Part shown: in pieces, positions 61,112 through 64,000 of the stretch
Layout: every line of letters begins with the position of its first letter
Numbering within the stretch: the first letter of the stretch is position 1
DNA from: BP-133 sp040756995
GTDB lineage: Bacteria; Actinomycetota; Acidimicrobiia; IMCC26256; BP-133
NCBI GenBank assembly: GCA_040756995.1
Contig: JBFLYK010000028.1
Location: forward strand, 26,590-90,589
Length of the DNA: 64,000 nt
Direction: 5' to 3'
The notes under the pieces: generated by a model
Seen by the model: only the letters and a program-made list of their open reading frames with translations
Told to the model about the DNA's origin: nothing
The model's database searches: none
Made by a program: the position numbers and the translations under genes

Positions 61112-62420
61112 GCGGGCTCCGGCTTGTGACGCCCTCGTCATCGGGGCCGGCGCCGGCGGCCTCTGCGCCGCGGCCGGCCTGGCCCATCTCGGGTACCGCA
61201 CCCTGTTGGTGGAGTCCCGGGACCGGGTCGGAGGCCGGGCGTCGACCGTGGAGGAGGAGGGGTTCCTCGTCAACACCGGAGCGGTGGCGATCGAGTACGG
61301 CGGCGTGCTGGAGGAGACCTTCCGCACCGTCGGTGCGCCGTTCGACATCCGGGTGCCGGAGCCGGCCACCCTGTTCCGCCTCAAGGGCCGGACGGTCGAC
61401 ATCACCGGCGGCGGCTGGGGCAAGCTCATCAACGGCGTGACGAAGAAGGGCGCCGGGCTCCTCGACGGTCTCGGGTCGGCCCGCCACGGCGACCTGCCCG
61501 ACGAGCAGCTCTCGGTCAAGGCCTGGCTGGCCGGTTACACGAAGAACAAGACCGTCCACGCCCTGTTCCGCAACCTGTGCGCCGCCATCTTCGCCGTCAA
61601 CAGCGACGAGATGCCGGCCAAGGCCTTCCTCACCTACTTCATCCAGAAGGGCGCCTTCCGCCGCTTCGGCTTCTCTCCCACCGGCACCCTCGGCCTCATG
61701 CGCGGGCTGGCCCAGGCCGTTGAGAAGAACGGTGAAGTGTGGCTCGACACCTCCGTCACCGCCCTGCACGTCGAGGACGGGCGGGTCGCCGGCGCCACTC
61801 TCTCCCGCGCCGGCCGGAGCGTCGACGTCCAGCCCTCGATCGTGATCAGCAACGCCGGGCCGGCGGCCACCGTCGCCCTCTGCGGCCGGGAGCACTTCGA
61901 CGCCGCCTACCTGGCCCGCCTGGATCGGGACCTGAAGGCCACGGCCAACATCGTCGTCAACGTGGCCAGCCGCGAACCGCTGCTCGACATCCCGGGCATC
62001 GTGACGTTCGGGATCACCCGTCGGCTGTGCAACCTCGCCAATCTCACCGCCACCTGCCCCGAGCTGGCGCCGGAGGGATGGCACCTGGCCGTGGCCTACG
62101 GCGTTCCCATTCCCGCCGTCGGGGACTTCGACGAGGAGGCGGAGATCGCCGCCACGCTCGACGACCTGCGCGACGAGATCAACGGCTTCGACCGCCGGGC
62201 CCGCATCCTGTCGATCCGGGTGATGAAGGGCGACTGGCCGGCCCAGCGCAGCATCGCCGGTCTCGACCTTCCCCGGGAGACGCCGCTCGACAACCTGTGG
62301 AACGTCGGTGACGGCGTGCGGGAGTACGCCAACGGCGGCGTCCAGGCCTGTGCCGAGAGCGCCAAGCTGGCCGTCGAGGGCGTCATCGAGCGTTTTGGAG
62401 CACCGCTTGCGTCTGCGTGA
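61098..62420 (+). CDS. FAD-dependent oxidoreductase (phytoene-desaturase-like)
   Basis: A 440-residue flavoprotein of the amine-oxidase/phytoene-desaturase superfamily. The dinucleotide fold is VIGAGAGGLCAAAGLAHLG, followed by VESRDRVGGRAST. The C-terminal FAD contact is NLWNVGDGVREYANGGVQACAESAKLA. GGAGAGG precedes ATG 61098 by seven bases. It may desaturate or isomerise a lipid-like substrate. Its last 38 bp overlap the convergent thioesterase gene. Confidence 0.88.
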   Translation: MTTTERAPACDALVIGAGAGGLCAAAGLAHLGYRTLLVESRDRVGGRASTVEEEGFLVNTGAVAIEYGGVLEETFRTVGAPFDIRVPEPATLFRLKGRTVDITGGGWGKLINGVTKKGAGLLDGLGSARHGDLPDEQLSVKAWLAGYTKNKTVHALFRNLCAAIFAVNSDEMPAKAFLTYFIQKGAFRRFGFSPTGTLGLMRGLAQAVEKNGEVWLDTSVTALHVEDGRVAGATLSRAGRSVDVQPSIVISNAGPAATVALCGREHFDAAYLARLDRDLKATANIVVNVASREPLLDIPGIVTFGITRRLCNLANLTATCPELAPEGWHLAVAYGVPIPAVGDFDEEAEIAATLDDLRDEINGFDRRARILSIRVMKGDWPAQRSIAGLDLPRETPLDNLWNVGDGVREYANGGVQACAESAKLAVEGVIERFGAPLASA

Positions 62421-62772
62421 CCATGGCGACGAGCTTCCCGGCGTCGTCCCGGATCTCGGTCACCAGCACGATCGTCTGTCTCCCGACGTGCAAGGGACGG
62501 GTGGTCGCGTGAGCGGCGCCTGACCGCACGGCCCGCAGGAAGTTCGTCTTCGACTCGATGGTCGACGTGCCCGCCCCCTCGGGGAGATTGAGGAAGGCGC
62601 AGATGCCGCCCAGCGTGTCGGCCAGGGTCATGAGGGCGCCACCGTGGAGGATCCCGCCGGCGGTGCAGCGGTCCTCCCGCCAGGGCAGGTGCCCTCGCAC
62701 CTCGTCGGGGCCTGCGGCGTCGACCTCGACGCCGCAGGCCGCGGAGAAGGGCATCGCTTCGAGGAAGTTCAT
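62383..62772 (-). CDS. PaaI-type hot-dog thioesterase
   Basis: A 129-residue thioesterase that hydrolyses acyl- or aryl-CoA. The hot-dog core has GGILHGGALMTLADTLGG, where His-Gly-Gly starts the active-site helix, followed by ESKTNFLRAVRSG. Its ATG overlaps the stop of a tiny membrane-protein gene (ATGA). Confidence 0.88.
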   Translation of the reverse strand: MNFLEAMPFSAACGVEVDAAGPDEVRGHLPWREDRCTAGGILHGGALMTLADTLGGICAFLNLPEGAGTSTIESKTNFLRAVRSGAAHATTRPLHVGRQTIVLVTEIRDDAGKLVAMVTQTQAVLQNAR

Positions 62773-62939
62773 GCCGCCGAAGCCTGGAGGTTGCGCCTCC
62801 GGACCAGGCCGGTGATGAAGGCGACGGCGGCCAGGAGCAGGAGAGCCACTCCCAGCCCGGCCTCCCCCTCCAGGAGGGCGACCACGCCGGCGACGTCGAG
62901 CAGTACGGAATCAATGAGCAGGAAAGTGTGAAGGTTCAT
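62769..62939 (-). CDS. Tiny membrane protein
   Basis: A 56-residue protein below the length usually called. It starts MNLHTFLLIDSVLLDVAG and has a second hydrophobic stretch (LGVALLLLAAVAFITGLV) before a short basic end. The ATGA overlap with the thioesterase, a sensible hydrophobic profile and lack of competing genes support it. No strong ribosome-binding site. Function unknown. Confidence 0.5.
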   Translation of the reverse strand: MNLHTFLLIDSVLLDVAGVVALLEGEAGLGVALLLLAAVAFITGLVRRRNLQASAA

Positions 62940-62973
62940 GGGGCCAGTCTGCGGGACCCGGGGCCGAGGATCG

Positions 62974-62990
62974 ATTACGTCCCAGGTAAT
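62974..62990. promoter_or_regulatory. Small dyad in divergent promoter region
   Basis: ATTAC and GTAAT separated by 7 bp, 35 bp upstream of the tiny membrane-protein start. The 212-bp gap 62940-63151 holds no gene; this is its only evident dyad and may be an operator. Confidence 0.25.
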
Positions 62991-63151
62991 GCGGCCGCTC
63001 GGGCCCCGGTCGTCGATTGCGGAATGACCGCAACGGAATTGCGACTACCTGCCGGCCCCCGCTGTCCCGAGCGCTTGCCGCTGAGAGAAGGGACAGAGAT
63101 TGCGCAAATTCAATCTGTCCTCCTGCGAGCGTTAGCGATACCTTGCAGCCC

Positions 63152-63346
63152 ATGATTTCGGGGGTGGGGTTCTGGGCCGACGTCCACCCTGCCACCATCT
63201 TTGTCGTGCTCGCGGCGCTCTTTGTCGTTGCCCTGATTGGATTCGTCCTGAGTCCGGCAGGGCGGCCGGCGCCGCCACGGCGCCGCGCCGGCGGCTTCAG
63301 CCGAGCGCTTGCCGATCGGGCTCAGGGCAGGGGGAGCAGACGATGA
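63152..63346 (+). CDS. Small single-helix membrane protein
   Basis: A 64-residue protein with one membrane helix (ATIFVVLAALFVVALIGFVL, about 13-32) and a cytoplasmic Arg/Ala tail. Its TGA overlaps the ATG of binding protein 3 (ATGA), so they are co-expressed. No clear ribosome-binding site at 63152. Unknown; possibly a small regulator or partner of the lipoprotein or its transporter. Confidence 0.55.
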   Translation: MISGVGFWADVHPATIFVVLAALFVVALIGFVLSPAGRPAPPRRRAGGFSRALADRAQGRGSRR

Positions 63347-64000
63347 GACCACGATGCATCCGTGTTGTCGGGGTGATTGTCGCCCTGGTCATCTCCGCCG
63401 CTTGCGGGGTAAAACCCAGCGCGATCCGTGACCGTCAAGCTTCCGAAGCCCACGCTGAGCAACAAGAATTTCCCGCCGAACTCGGTCGCGGGGCCGACAA
63501 CACCGACACGGCGGCCCCGCCGGTCGACGAAGCGGCCGCGGCCGATCCGGCGGCGCTTCCGCCCACCACGCCCGTCGTCGAGCAGCCGCCCATCGCAGGG
63601 AGCAACGCCCCGACGCTGGGCCCGCCGGCGCCGGCACCCACGCCGTCCAACAACGCCCGCGCCCCACGGTCGCGGCGGGCCGCCTCCGGCGGGGAGGCTC
63701 CGCAGTCCGAACCGGCGGGGGGCCAGGAGCAGCCGTCGGCGGTCAGAGGTCCGGCCCCGCCGGCGCCCCGGCAGCCCGGGCAGAGCGGCCCGGCGCCCGC
63801 TCCCCCGCCGGCGCCGCCGCGGGAAGCCCTCGAGGGGCCGGTCGACCGGACCGGCGTTGACGACACGACCATCCGGATCGGCATCCACGCCCCGGTGACG
63901 GGAGCGGCGCCGTTCCCCCAGAGCGCCTTCGAGCAGAGCAACAACCTCTACTGGAAGTTCCTCGCCGAGAAGGGCGGGGTGCACGGCCGCAACGTCGAGG
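63343..64000 (+). CDS. Liv-type substrate-binding lipoprotein 3 (partial)
   Basis: The first 219 residues of a third binding lipoprotein, cut by the window edge. Signal and lipobox VISAAC with Cys21, then a Pro/Ala-rich linker of about 140 residues, then the binding domain beginning TTIRIGIHAPVTGAAPFP and FLAEKGGVHGRNVE. GGGGGAG precedes the ATG. The DTTIRIG start and GGVHGRNVE segment match the other two binding proteins, and a Liv transporter should follow beyond the window. Confidence 0.85.
   Translation, partial: MRPRCIRVVGVIVALVISAACGVKPSAIRDRQASEAHAEQQEFPAELGRGADNTDTAAPPVDEAAAADPAALPPTTPVVEQPPIAGSNAPTLGPPAPAPTPSNNARAPRSRRAASGGEAPQSEPAGGQEQPSAVRGPAPPAPRQPGQSGPAPAPPPAPPREALEGPVDRTGVDDTTIRIGIHAPVTGAAPFPQSAFEQSNNLYWKFLAEKGGVHGRNVE

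Overview
This window is very GC-rich and densely packed. Most neighbouring genes overlap by 4 bp (ATGA, GTGA or TTGA junctions), and GTG or TTG starts are common. The content points to a high-GC actinobacterium: an NDMA-type alcohol dehydrogenase, LLM/F420-type oxidoreductases, a PucR regulator, soluble diiron monooxygenases and several Liv-type ABC importers. An Acidimicrobiia-like lineage is possible, but that is inference. No rRNA, tRNA, CRISPR array, transposase or phage gene was seen. Every gap of more than about 100 bp is described below or holds only promoter-like sequence; no gene-free stretch exceeds 300 bp.

Region 1 (1-30656) looks like one oxidative catabolic regulon. It holds two complete or near-complete soluble diiron monooxygenase operons of the same gene order (alpha, beta, coupling protein, reductase), at 1-3471 and 23181-27116. 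It also holds an aldehyde dehydrogenase / SCP2 / NDMA-type alcohol dehydrogenase operon (3563-6596), an acyl-CoA dehydrogenase and second SCP2-like protein (21546-23129), a GAF histidine kinase with NarL-type response regulator (27131-28917), an acyl-CoA synthetase (29070-30656) and a Liv-type importer (16138-21341). Together they give a hydroxylate, oxidise twice, activate to CoA, dehydrogenate route for an unknown alkyl or alicyclic substrate. Five copies of an 18-bp motif, CTCTCCRNNYGGGGGTRN-like, lie in the promoters of these units and face the downstream genes. I propose it as the regulon signature. A TetR / SDR / redoxin operon with a 44-bp palindrome (6616-8786) sits inside the region.

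Downstream of the first Liv importer, and probably on the same transcript, lies an unusual set of genes (8738-16118). It contains a secreted protein, an ABC ATPase, an ABC permease fused to a GldG-like domain, a DUF4340-like protein, a lipoprotein resembling a PrsA/SurA-type foldase, a CopD-like membrane protein and an exported membrane-anchored protein. Its job is unknown; it is the best candidate here for an undescribed envelope system.

Region 2 (30663-37323) carries small unknown genes, an acyl-CoA oxidase, an enoyl-CoA hydratase, a secreted protein, a hemerythrin-like protein and a PucR regulator.

Region 3 (35665-54843) is a pair of divergent operons. On the minus strand are a DUF1028 protein, a three-subunit molybdenum hydroxylase, an alpha/beta hydrolase, an LLM oxidoreductase, a SnoaL-like protein and PucR. 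On the plus strand are a second Liv importer, an exported protein, a small membrane protein, an amidohydrolase and a fused 2-oxoacid dehydrogenase E1. They look like uptake and breakdown of another, probably heterocyclic or amide-containing, compound.

Region 4 (54848-64000) holds a second LLM enzyme, a MaoC-like protein, a TetR regulator divergent from an acyl-CoA dehydrogenase / enoyl-CoA hydratase / FAD oxidoreductase operon, a thioesterase with a tiny membrane protein, and the start of a third Liv-type binding lipoprotein cut by the window edge.
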